Assembly: GCA_018881555.1 (NCBI GenBank)
Contig: JACAXG010000264.1
Coordinates: forward strand, 385,775 to 449,774
Source of the DNA: Amblyornis subalaris
Taxonomy: Eukaryota; Chordata; Aves; Passeriformes; Ptilonorhynchidae
Reading direction: 5' to 3'
Length of the DNA: 64,000 nucleotides
Made by a program: the position numbers and the translations under genes. Under the pieces are notes generated by a model. It had not been told where the DNA came from, searched no databases, and saw nothing but the letters and a program-made list of their open reading frames with translations. Positions 28,204-40,010 of the stretch are shown in pieces. Numbering within the stretch: position 1 is the first letter of the stretch; each line of letters opens with the position of its first letter.

Positions 28204-31200
28204 AAGCACATTTTCATAGTATTATATGTGGTTTCAACTGCCCTATCTCAGCACGTAAGAAACATACATCAAAGAGTTTTAAATCCTGCCAATCCTACGA
28301 GCTCTGTTTCCCCCTTTCTACATAATTAAGTTAATCTTTCAAGGCAAGTTGACACGTAGTCAATTGGTTACAGGGATTTTTAAGATCATATTTTGTATTC
28401 TTCTAACAGGTTAGTAACTATGGTGAAATCTAACTTGGGAAATTTTCAGCCTGCACTGACAGTTCCTCATTATTAAATTCAAAGGGCATATATGCTGATT
28501 GATTTCTGATTAAATTCTTGTCTTCTGGAATTCTCCGTGTAATTTATCTAGACACTTTCTTTTATGGTCAAATATTAAGAGGGAATAATTCACTGTGTTA
28601 TGTGAAATTATTTGAAATAATAGTGTTTTGATCATTAATATTTCCTGAACTTCAGACACTGGCAATGTAAGCTGCAATAAACAGTTCATTATAGTTCATA
28701 TTGTTATAATTTTCCTCACATTTATCTGCTTTCATGCATTATTAGTTGCTGTGAAATGTATAGGCAGCTAGAGAAACAAACAGCTACCTAGTGTGGAGCA
28801 TGAAACCTGCATTTNGTGACTGCTGGCATCTTGACTGATGTGTTATTATNCTGAAAACATGGTATATAAACAGTTTACTGATGAAGGAAGAACCTTTAAT
28901 TCAGAGTTTCAGCAAGGCCAACTAGATATTAAGGAGAAGGTCATGATCAGAAAATTGTTTCACCAATAAATAGCCTGATTATCTGCAGAATTAAATCAGG
29001 GAATTTGCATGACTGATGGCCAAAAGGAAGAATGCAGTAGGGGCTACAAGATAAAAGATTTAATATCATCACAGTGTGCTGATAATGGGTCAGATGCTGC
29101 TCCTGACACACCACTTTGAATCTGGACTTCTGAAATTGCTGAACTGACATGATTTTCTGTTCCCCCTGTTTTTCACTGTTGCAGAGCTATTTCTGCTCAG
29201 TGGTTTCTGGAGCACATGTAGCTATCTGTGCTTACCTCCACTTGTTCCTGCATCCCTGTAGAAGAAGCATCCAAGGGAGGTGAGCCAGGGAAGGTGGGAG
29301 GGACTGGGACCTCCCACTAGGGACTGGAAACTTATGACTNGGACTGTGTGCTGCCCCTTGGCTTGCTGAACCACCATGAGCAAGCCTTTCCAGCTGGCAC
29401 CAGTGGAACAGCTATGATGAAGAACAGATACAGGACTGTTACATTCAGTGGAATTAGTCCAGGCTTGTAATAACTCAAGTGGCCTGTTGTTGACAATAGC
29501 ATGGCAGTTGTTGCTATGAGAAACCAATCACATATTGGCAAGAGGTGAAAGATTGCAGATGAAATGTTTATGGCATGTTTATTTAGCTTTTCATTAGGAA
29601 AGCAAACAAATTAATTGTCTATTGAANAGTCAGGTTAAAGATAAGATTATTTTTTAATTGTTCTTGGTGAAAATATGATCTCTCTTTAGATGTACTCTTA
29701 AAACACCCTGAATAGAGGATCTAGCATGCTGTGGAAGTAACATAGCAACCAGTAGNAATGGCATATTTTTGGTTATGTCTGTTTGCCAGGGAGAGATCCT
29801 GTCTTCTGAACACCACCTCTTTCTCTCTGTCCATTGTTACCAAGTATACAAGAGCAATTCCCAAAGCTGTTACAGCTGCAGGGAAACACTTCTTTCATTC
29901 AATGGTAATTCTGATGAGCTCCTTCCTCACAGATTTTCAGTATTCATTCACCACCTGCAGGCATGCCTGTGCAATAGTACAAGTGTCTGATCTCATCTAT
30001 GCAGTTAGTGGTCTGAGTCTAAACTACATGTCTAAACCCAGTCTTTCTGTGGGAGGTGGTAGATGTTCATGGAAAACTTGGTTTTAATTGTGGCACAAGT
30101 AAGTGCCAAAACATGTGTGAATGGCTAATTAAGTTAAATAGGTACTAATGATCAGAACATATGTTCTGTCCATGCCCCATTTTTCCCTAACCATGCTGTC
30201 TACTTGAGGAATCAGGATACTTCTCCCAGAGGAAACACTGTAAATAATCATCTGACTGACGGTCAGCTCTAAGAAAATGAATTGCAGTTATTTGCAGTGT
30301 GTTTCTACGCCGCTGTGCTGAGAACAGATCATTTAAATGTACCGTCCAACTCCCACTTGTTGACCTGTTGCCTCGGGTAGACTGGATACTATTTGTGTGT
30401 TTCATTTCAATATCTAGTGTTGCTTTTGGAGGTCCTGATGGGTTTTTCCTTCTTCTTTACTTCTTCCTCAGTCTGCCAGGTTGAGAAAATAAACTTTTGA
30501 AGCCTGGGATTTATTTCATCTTTTGGTGGTTGTATGAAAATCTCTGTTACGGTAGCCAAAACATGAAATGGGTTCTTATATTTTCTTGGTTCTTACATTT
30601 TCTTCATTTCTTGCAGTTTTCCCCTTAGTCACAATGTAGAGTAAAAATGTAAAATATGTTAGAACTGCACAGAATACTCAAACACACACAAGAACACTTA
30701 TGCACCCAGAACANAATTTCAGAAAATTTTAAAACTTTGCCTCGCCGTTTTTTCATCTGTGATTTAGACCAACTGTCCAAATTACACATATCTGAGAAAG
30801 AGGAATTTTTGAAGAAGTGCTTTTTCGGTACTGTATGGTGTCAGCAAGCCTCTGAAATAAACCAAATTGCCCTATTTGCAGGGCAATAACTTATTAAAAA
30901 ATAATTAATAGGACACTGAATTGAAAAAAAGTTTTCTTTTTCTGTATCAAGTATATGAGCCTTCCTTTCACTCCTAACCTGGGAATTCCTCTTGTCTCCT
31001 CTGTGAGCCCATTAACCCATATACAACAGCAACTCTCAAGTCTAGCCTGAGGTTTAGAGTAAATTCATGCTGAAGATCAAAATGAAGCTTCTAATCAGAT
31101 GAATGCCTTTAATTCATAACATTTCTGCTGGCATTTAATCGACTTCTGTTGCATCTGAGATAAGAATATCACCAGAGGTTGAATAAGGCTGTATTTACAC

Positions 31201-34200
31201 CACATAATGTAGCTCAGTACAAACGAAAAAATAATTATTAGCACTATTCTTAGAAATTAAGACTCACTTTATGAAACTAATGTTTGAAAATAGCATCAAC
31301 TGTTTGTCTCCTACAAGTCGTTCCATCTAGTAATCTTTCAAAAGACAATGTTGTAGTCTTAAAAGTGCCTTGGGAATAGATGGGTAAATTTTATTTTACT
31401 GATCTTTTCTGTTACACCAACCTATCCACACGTGCCTGGTTTACAGTGACAACTCAGTGCTCAGTGACAACTGAGCAGTTTAAATTAAAATAAAGACATT
31501 CCAATGGCTTGATGCATGTGTATCATCCAGATTTAGTTCAATAAACACTTTTATCATGCTATTAGCTTGCTGGAGATATTTAGCAGGGACCTGGGAGAAT
31601 TGGAGCTTTCTCACATACCCTGTCACCATTTTGAACTCCATTTCAAGCTTACTTCTGAGGTAAATGCGTATGAGAGTAACAATTAATGATTCATAGTTCA
31701 GCATCTTGCTGTGTGTCTGCATATCCTACAGGCCTGGCCTGAATATATTTGTTGGGCACTTTGAAATTACATGAGCCTTTCCAGATTTAGTTTGAGTAAA
31801 AGAAAGATCTTAAAATCCCTGTTCTGAGCAATGGATTTTAAATTTTGTTTTATGGCTTCTCTATAGATTTATTACACCTCATAGCTGCAGAACAATACAG
31901 CAGCAGTCTGTGCACATTGAGTGAGCTTATGCATACACAGGCACATAGAGTCGGTGTCACATTACCAAAATCAATGTGTTTATTGCTGTGTTAGCAAGAT
32001 TCTTAAGCACATGCCTCACTGAAAACTCTGAATTGCACAGTCACTGTCTCAGATGGTCTGACATTGCCAGGCTAGGTTACTTTTTTAGGCTTGCTCTCTC
32101 ATTTCCCCAGTTCTATGACATTTGGTTTGTTTCTGTTCTCAAGTCCAACAGCATCAAACTCCACTCTGTTGTACTAAGTTATTTTGTTATTACACCAGTG
32201 CAGCTGCATTTGTAGTCAGGTCTTGTATGGTGATGATCAGCCACTAAAGGACTACAAGCCTGACTCAGCTTATATTTTTGGTAGAGTGTCATTGATACTG
32301 GGAGTATTGCAGACATTTGAATGAAATGAGGGAAAGATGTCTGCGTGTGCATGCTGTTGTTGCTCTATAACGTGGATGCATATATACCACACTAAGTCTT
32401 ACCTAATGGCCTACTGCTTTCCTGATGCACTCTGTAAATGCACATTCAACTGGTAAGTGTTCTCTTTGCTTTTGCATGTGACTTGCCTTATTGCCTTCTA
32501 TGATCTTTCCTGGGCCCATGTTTTCAAATGGGCTGTTTGTGATGTCTGTGTGCATCTGTTCATAAATGTAAATCAACCATATATTGCGTGAGCCAGTTTT
32601 ATGCATTGTCATTTCTGCAGCCGAGAAACCACCAAAATGTTTTAATATCTGGCTCTACACAGAATTCTGGCTCATTTTGCTTGGAAGTTTTTCACCCACC
32701 TTGTATTCTTCCCTTGGAAAGTGCAAGAACCTCATGTGTCAAACCAGTTATGGCAATGTCACATTGTGGCCTCTTTAGCCTCTTGCAATGTGTGTATTTC
32801 AGTAACACAGAACTGCAGAAAACAAATATAATCATGTCTTCACATAGTACTATTATCAGATTAAGTAAAATAAAATAAAAAATACTTTAACTCAAACAGT
32901 ACATGTAGTGACTTTATGTTTTCTTGTTCTGGTTATCCAATGTGATCATGGATTTGTGACAATGGATAATGTAATATACCAGCAGGCAGTTTCTTCTAGA
33001 GTGGGCTCAAGTTCTGTCTACCAGTGCACAAAATCCTTTCCAGGTTTCTTCACCCTCAAATCATAACATCTGAGTATTTGGACCATTAGCCAGTGGTAGA
33101 TAGAAAGGGATTTAATAATAGATATTTGAGTACTTTTTTCTGGTCATATCTGGCACAATTTTTCATGCATTTGAAATAAACTGTTAATATGAAATTATGA
33201 AACATACATTTTCACACTGTTGCTCATCACATCATATCTGAAGCATTATATGACTTGATAGCATGCTGTTAGTCAAAATGTTTACTGAAATCCCTACAAG
33301 TAAATGGGAAATAAAACTTCCTTCATTTTTTAAATGTAGACCTGTACTCAGTGATCAAAACTCCATCTTAGCTGTCCTGATATATACTTCAGTTGGAGAC
33401 AGAACCCTGTTTTTCACAAAAAAACTCTCATAACCTGTTCCATTTTGGTAGGCTCTTGCTATCCATAATTTTCTAGCTTTTAGAATATGTTCCCAGGCTA
33501 TATTGTGTATCTATTCCCCAGGATGCCAGCTGAGATTCAGCTGAAATTTTATGGCTGAAATCTAAAAAAAAATATAAAAATATGAATAATACATGAATAA
33601 CTATCTGCTCTTGGCACTACAATTATCTGTACCTGAAGGATTAGCTGTTTCCTACTCATTTATCTTATGAATAAACTATGGTGAACTTATGAACAAGAAA
33701 GGCCCCACAATCAGGAGACTTGTGTAGTGGCTATGTTCAGCAAACTTCTTAATCTTGGTAGTGATTTAACCTCATGTAACGTAGAGAATTTTCTGAATCC
33801 CAGAAAGTTTTTGCAGATTGGGCCAAAAAAGAAAGCTGTATCTGACAGTGTGGATAACAGTAAGAGCTGCATTAGGACATTATATAATCAAAGAAACAGA
33901 TGAAATGTTGATCTAGTGAAAAAAATCTACAGAAAACTATGACAGCAAGGCATGAGCTCTGGAAGGAGGAACATAAAGTTTGCTGTAAATCCCATACAGA
34001 AATGAAGATGAAAGCCCAAGACTGTTTGTTGAAACAGATTGTAAAAACTGATATTTTATTGATTTTATTTTCCATAAAGCTAAACACCTTTGTGAGATTC
34101 CTACATTCATATGTTTGCTACAGGTAACCTGAGCAAACAGCTCTCACCAGACCACTCCTGTGTTTTGCTTATCTCTTCCTCTACTGGGTATCCTCAGTTT

Positions 34201-35740
34201 GTACTGCCGGAGGTGCTCAGTATTTCATAGGATTGAGCCTGAATAGCTACATATATTTGGTTCCAGTTGAGCTCCAGATACCTTTTTTTTTTTTTAAAAT
34301 AGAAATAGTATTCATGGCAGCTGTGCAAAATGGAAAATTAAAAAACAAACCCATTCAAAAAGCTCACCCTTGCTTTGTCTGATTTCTTCTGGAGCGAAGC
34401 TCTTGTATTGAGTGAGTGCCTGGCCAGGCCATTTGTCTGAAGGCCAGTTTTTGTTCTGGACTGGCAGTATAGTATTTTTGTGAGCTCCCCCCTGCTATCA
34501 CTGCAGCTGCACCTGGCAAGAGGAAGCCACCCACAATCTAAAAGCTCATCAGAACAATAATGTCTGCTTCTCTCTTGACAGGTTAATTAATTGTGTGCCA
34601 TTATATTTTGTGTGTGGTTTTGGATGGTTTTGATACTTCTCTTTCAAGCGTGTTTCCCAGTAGGATTTCAAAAAGCTGGTGCATTGTCTGCCTGTCTGTC
34701 ACTTCAGATGGTGCTTGATGCAGAAAGAAGAAATGGAGAGGAAAAACAATGAGAGAGAGTATGTTGGGCTGTTACAGTTAGAAAATCTTACTCATTGGGA
34801 ACTGGGATAAAATAATGGTTATGGCTGACTGGAAAACAATTTTTTTCCCACAAAATTTTGGATGTTTGAAGTTTGTTAGCCCTTTGGATGGCAAGGAAGA
34901 GTGGACTCCACATCAGTCCAAGGCCGTAGTTTGGGCACACATTGACTCCCTAGAGACTTTAACATGGTCTTTTGTCAACCCTCTGAGTATCTGGGCCTCT
35001 AGCTACTTGTTTTAGTGGGAAACCTCTTTTGTGGGAGGTAGGACAGGGGAGAGTAGAAATTAAATTATTTCCTGAGGAGACTGGAATCCCCAATGAAAAT
35101 TTTACAAACACTTATTGTCTTAATAACAGCAGCTTTTCACCTCTTGGATTACATTAGTCTAGAAATTGAAGTAGCAGCATGCAAATAATGCGCTAGAACT
35201 GAGGGAGTTGACCAGACATTAGGATTTTTCCTACTGGAACTTTTCCAGACATTGTATAACACTTCTTTATGTCCTCCCACCCAGAAATGTATTGAGATTT
35301 ACGGGAGGAAAAAGTTTGGCAGTTTTCAGTGTTCTTGGAAGATCCACTGCCACAGAAAGTTTTAAAAGATGTGTAAGTGCCTTATTCATGCATTAAGACT
35401 GTTGTGGGTAAATGGGGTGACATATTCAGTCCACTTTCAGCATAAAGGAAGACATTACTAGAAGAGTATTATTCATGTCCGTAGGTTTGGAGGGCATCTG
35501 TTACATGGCCTGAGACACAAGCTTTGTCTCCACACAAGACCCCGCGTGCTATGCAGTGTGCTGTCCTTCCCAACGTTTGCAGTAAGCTGGAAATGTACTG
35601 GAATTGCTAATGGCTTATTGGGCACTGCTTTTGTGTCCACTCTGTGTGGTACTGATGCAGAAAGCATGCCCTGGCATCCAGGGTTCAGCTTCACATGAAT
35701 GAAGGTGGAAGACCCAGAGAAAAAAATCAAACCAAAGCAC

Positions 35741-35777
35741 AATGACTTACCCAAACACTCTCAGTTATAACTGGATG
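35741..35777 (+). repeat. Possible MIR-like ancient SINE relic
   Basis: The phrase aatgacttacccaaacactc resembles the 'gtgacttgcccaaggtcac' core of MIR-like repeats. It is short and diverged. Confidence 0.3.
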
Positions 35778-37867
35778 TCATTCACAGTTTAGGAATTTTT
35801 CATTTCTAGATGAAATGAGTGCAATGACAGAGAAGTGAGAGCCCTGAAGGTCTGGGAAGCAACCAGACTGCATAGGAGATGTGGGAGACAGGTTATTTTT
35901 ATCTGATCTTTGATGATTTTCATCTCTGTTGTATATGAGGAGGCTAGAAATAGTCCTTTTTTTGGTACTGGGACAATCTATATCAGTATGGTGGCCTGCG
36001 AGCTGCCTGCTCTTGCTATGGTGGGATGAAATTGATCTCAGGATCAGAAAGCACTATAGGCATCTGGGATTCAAAATCCAAGCCCACGCAGTACAGAAGG
36101 TATCATGGATCTTTATGGATCTTGAGCTGGGGGGATTAAAAATATTCTGTATAGGTAAATCTCTTTATTATTCATTTTAATTTAGCAAGTAACTTCTCTT
36201 TTCATTGTTTTCCTCTAAAAAAGAGGAGTACTGGGTTCGCAGATGGGAGTCACTACTGCTGCTGTGAAATCAGATGAATGTAGTTTATTGCAATGCTAAA
36301 ACTTCACTTTGTGAAGGGAATGTGGGAATGTGACAACATTCTTCTTGTTTGTTGGGTGGAGATGCTACTCTCAACCTTGGTACCTTGTGTGAGTCCTGCA
36401 TCATGCTCACCTGGCACCAGTCACTCCTTGTCTATCCCTAGGGGCCAAATTGATAATTGCACTGAGAGACATGCACCAGAACAGCCTGATGTAAAACTGC
36501 AGGTCAAACAATGATGTATAAGTAACCTGTATTGCAAATATAATTATAAACATAGCATACATGGTAAATCTTGCACATGAATTATTTTGTTCTGAGCTAT
36601 TCATGTGTTGAGAGCAGGGGAAATACCTGAGTGGCTGGGATAACGTTTATATTATAGCATCTCCTTTAGTAGAAGAAGAAGCAGCCTTTTATTCCTAAAA
36701 TGGAGCAGAAAGAAAATCTCTCTCTGCCATGTGCCGCAAGCTACCCTTTGATGCATTTAATTTTTCTTCTGTTTCCGACAGTCTTCCTGCTTTGTCACAT
36801 GCAGTCTATTAATGTGTCTTTGCTCTTGCTTGACAAAGTAATCCTGAACACTGCAAGTGATAAGTTTTTATTAAACTATTTTAATGATCATCATCTGTCC
36901 AAGCAGTTTCAGTCCAAAAACAACCCCCCGAAAAAAACCCCACAGCTGATGTTTTAATGCAGTTTTGTTATAGTTCTGAACATCTTAAGGGACAAAGAGT
37001 GTTAATGGCTAAGAAGTGGATTTAAGAGGCTGGTAAGAACACTGACATCCTGCTAATGTTTTTGGTTTGCCTCATAAACACCACCAATGACCGACTTCTG
37101 CTGATATGTCACATGCATATTTCAGCAGCGACAACGCTTTTAATTCCATGTACAAGTAACCTGCTCCTTTTTTTAAGAGAAGTATGCAGGCAGATGTAAC
37201 CAGTCTTGAAAGCAAAGTGCCAGNAGTAAATATCCCATGTAGACCTTAAACTGGAAATAGAAACTGCAAAATGTGCCTCAGTTCAGCATTGCGTGCCACT
37301 CCTTCTGCAGATTACATTCACGAAAGGTCTCTAGTGAGCATAATCTGCCTGGTAGCGGCAGTTGTGGCAATTCATCCTCCNGTAGTCCCTATTCTGTGCA
37401 TAATCATCAGCAAGATCTCAAGTCATGTCAAAGATCTTCTTTACTGCCTGACTGCTTTACTGTAGGTGAATTTTGGACATCCAGACTGTCCAAATGTTTA
37501 TTCTAAGTTTATATTTCTTCCCACACCCCTTTGTGTGGAGATTGTAATTAAAAAGATCCTGGAATGGGTCCACTGTGTATATTTCAGTACTGATTTTTCA
37601 TAAATAAGCTAATAATGTAAGTTAAAAAAAGTGGGGTTTAGAATCACTGGGAAGAGGATAAAGATATTTATTTTCCGAATAACTGTTATACCTCTGAAAG
37701 AGATGAGTTGTCAAAAAGGAAAAGTGCAGTAGACAGACAGTAGCTTTCCCTGGCATGTTGGGGAGGCTTCTTCTGAAGCCTGCTGGATTGGGATGAATGC
37801 TCTTGTCCATATCAGCACCTGGTTCTGAAGAAATATATGCCATGGTGGCTTGACAGGTCTGACACGG

Positions 37868-37920
37868 GAATTCATTCCTTGATTTTCCTGAGGTCACAAA
37901 GCAAGTCCTGTATGGTTCCC
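37868..37920 (+). repeat. Possible MIR-like ancient SINE relic
   Basis: The phrase cctgaggtcacaaagcaagt followed by a diverged stretch resembles the 'ccaaggtcacacagcaagt' core of MIR-like repeats. It is a short match in the same orientation as the other relics of this type. Confidence 0.35.
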
Positions 37921-38240
37921 CTCTGCTGCTAGCAAGTTCCTGCTCATCAATAACAAGCTCTTGAATAAAGAAATCTTCAGCAGGATGATGCACAACGTTT
38001 CTGGTACTTGTCCTTGTACTGATTAGTCCAGTCCTGAGTGTAAGTATTAGTGTCAGTCCCTAGGGCAAACTGGTGATAAAGCTCTAAGTAAATGTTTAAG
38101 CTAAATAATAGGAATACATTTGAAATGGTGCTATATGCAGCTTCGGTGCTAATGCTTGCAATGGCAGTAGCTTAGAACATAATCTATGTATTAAATAAAT
38201 GTGTAAATTGGATTTGGAAATATTCATGGGGACAAGGGGC

Positions 38241-38400
38241 TGGGGGAGCCTCTTGGGTCTCTGAGTCCAATCCTCTCATCACAGGCCCAGTGTCATATAA
38301 TCCCTCTCATAAACTTGTGTAATCTTTTTCATATGCTTAAACATGCTTCTCCCAGGTTCTAGAGGAGGGACTTGAACTATCTTTCATCTCAGTTCCAGTG
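38241..38400 (-). repeat. Possible diverged antisense CR1-like relic
   Basis: The stretch running gagtccaatcctctcatcac, then a spaced cataaacttgtgtaatc and a later gggacttgaacta, has the texture of old antisense CR1-family 3' sequence seen in birds and reptiles. There is no clean CR1 terminus, so this is tentative. Confidence 0.25.
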
Positions 38401-39479
38401 TCTGCTTTGAAAAGGGAATGAAATCTGAATGTCACAGTTGTCTGAGTATCCTAATAACTGTTGCACTGGTGGCTTTTTCTTACATTCGCTTTCTCAGTTC
38501 AGTTGAACTGTCACTTCTGCAGTCTTGGAGACAAGGGTAAATGGAATTTTAATGTATTAATAACTGGAAGTAAGCTACATATAATTATTTACCTATCTTG
38601 AGAAAAACCTTCAACAAGATTCTGGGCAACTAGTTGACCAATGCAAATTTTGCATTGTGGAGCCAAATGATAGATCTGAAAAAAACATGGGTGTATGAGC
38701 TAGTGTTGTCTGGGGTGATATGCTCAGTTCTTCAGGGTCCAGATAAGCCTAGCTGACTACTGGTGCAATGAATAATTTACTGTCTCTAAATTTAGCTTTG
38801 ATCTATGCAATTGTGTTGTGAACTTGAAACATGCTCACATACATCAAGCACAGGAGTTACAGCAGCCTTACCCTTCCATCTCTCATAAAAACACCTTTCT
38901 GACCTGAAATTCTTCTCCAAGTGTATCACTCTTTCAACTGTACCAGACTGTTAAGGTGCATAGTTCATTGATTTAGGTATCTCAAAGATTTAATTTTTTT
39001 TTAAATATTAAAAGACTTTTCAGAGGGTCATGTGAGATCATGGAGGAGTTGCAAGGACACTGTCGTGTCTGGCCTAGGAAAAGGTTAAAGCTGAGACACT
39101 GTTTCCATTTTATAGACTATCCAGTGGTTTAACTATAGAAAGGTGTAAATATTTCTCTGAAGAGGAACAATTTTAATGTTTTTAGAAGGGAGATTTGTTT
39201 AATTAGGGTCAGCATATGTCTTATGCTCCCTTCCAATTTCCTGGAATCTAGTTGATGCAGGGGAGGAAGCCTCCAATCTCAAAGTGAGATCAAGTTTGAA
39301 AGAAAAAGTATCTTTCATCAGACCAGTAATTCATTTGGAAAAAGTAGATGAGTTTCCAGGCACATGCCCTTCAGATACAAATATAAAAGTCACAGAAACT
39401 GCACAGGGAGTGTATGTTGGCATAAAAATCCTGATGAGGTTGTGAGACGCGCAGAAAAGATACATGACAGTGAGTGGCT
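38401..39479. other. Intronic sequence, nothing recognised
   Basis: This is AT-rich sequence with no repeat, exon or RNA gene that I can identify. Confidence 0.45.
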
Positions 39480-40010
39480 GGACCACGGGACCATGGAGTG
39501 GTATCAGCACTGGAGCAGAAGGAAGATCTCTTGCTTTTGGAGATGGAAAACAGGAAGGTGGTTGTGATTTATGTCAAAGGACAAGGGCTTGAAGGTCCAG
39601 AAATGTGGAGGGAGGTAGAAAGATACAGAGATTGAGACTAACAAACTGAGCAAACTAATTGAGCAAGCAGCCTGGGACAAATAGGATAGCATGTGAAGTG
39701 AAGCCTGAGGCTGGAGGAAGAGCCTGGAAGAGCAGAGGCGCATCAGTTCTGGAAAGAGAGCTGCATATGAAAATAGAGAATGATTAGAGGTATAGGACAT
39801 GGATATGCAAATAAGGTAAGAACAAGTTGCTCAGAAGAAGAGAGGAAGAAAGTCTGGGATCCAACAGTAAACCTGAGGAGCAGAGCTGAGGCTGAGAAAG
39901 GGAGGGAAGGACAAGGAAGAGACAGTACTAGGGCAGAGACACACTAAAGTTGGAAATGCAGAAAGGATCAAACTGTGGACTCCTGAGGAAAAAAAAAATA
40001 AAATCTGTAC
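39480..40010 (+). repeat. Purine-rich low-complexity block
   Basis: The + strand is strongly biased to A and G. Two sampled 60-base lines (39601-39660 and 39901-39960) hold about 44 and 46 purines. Short words such as gagg, aagg, agag and gaaag recur without a fixed period. It could be a GA-rich low-complexity tract or a decayed repeat. Confidence 0.55.

Larger units (their letters stand above)
28204..38240. other. Intronic sequence without recognised genes
   Basis: This is AT-rich intron with a T-run near 34283-34296, a short duplicated CAGTGACAACT (31444 and 31462) and two faint old-repeat relics described separately. The longest clean open frame here (minus strand, 37622-37993, 123 residues) has no recognisable domain and I read it as chance. 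Confidence 0.5.

Noticed and set aside
37622..37993. 123-codon open frame on the - strand
   Set aside because: The protein resembles no family I know, and part of it overlaps a MIR-like relic in the other orientation.
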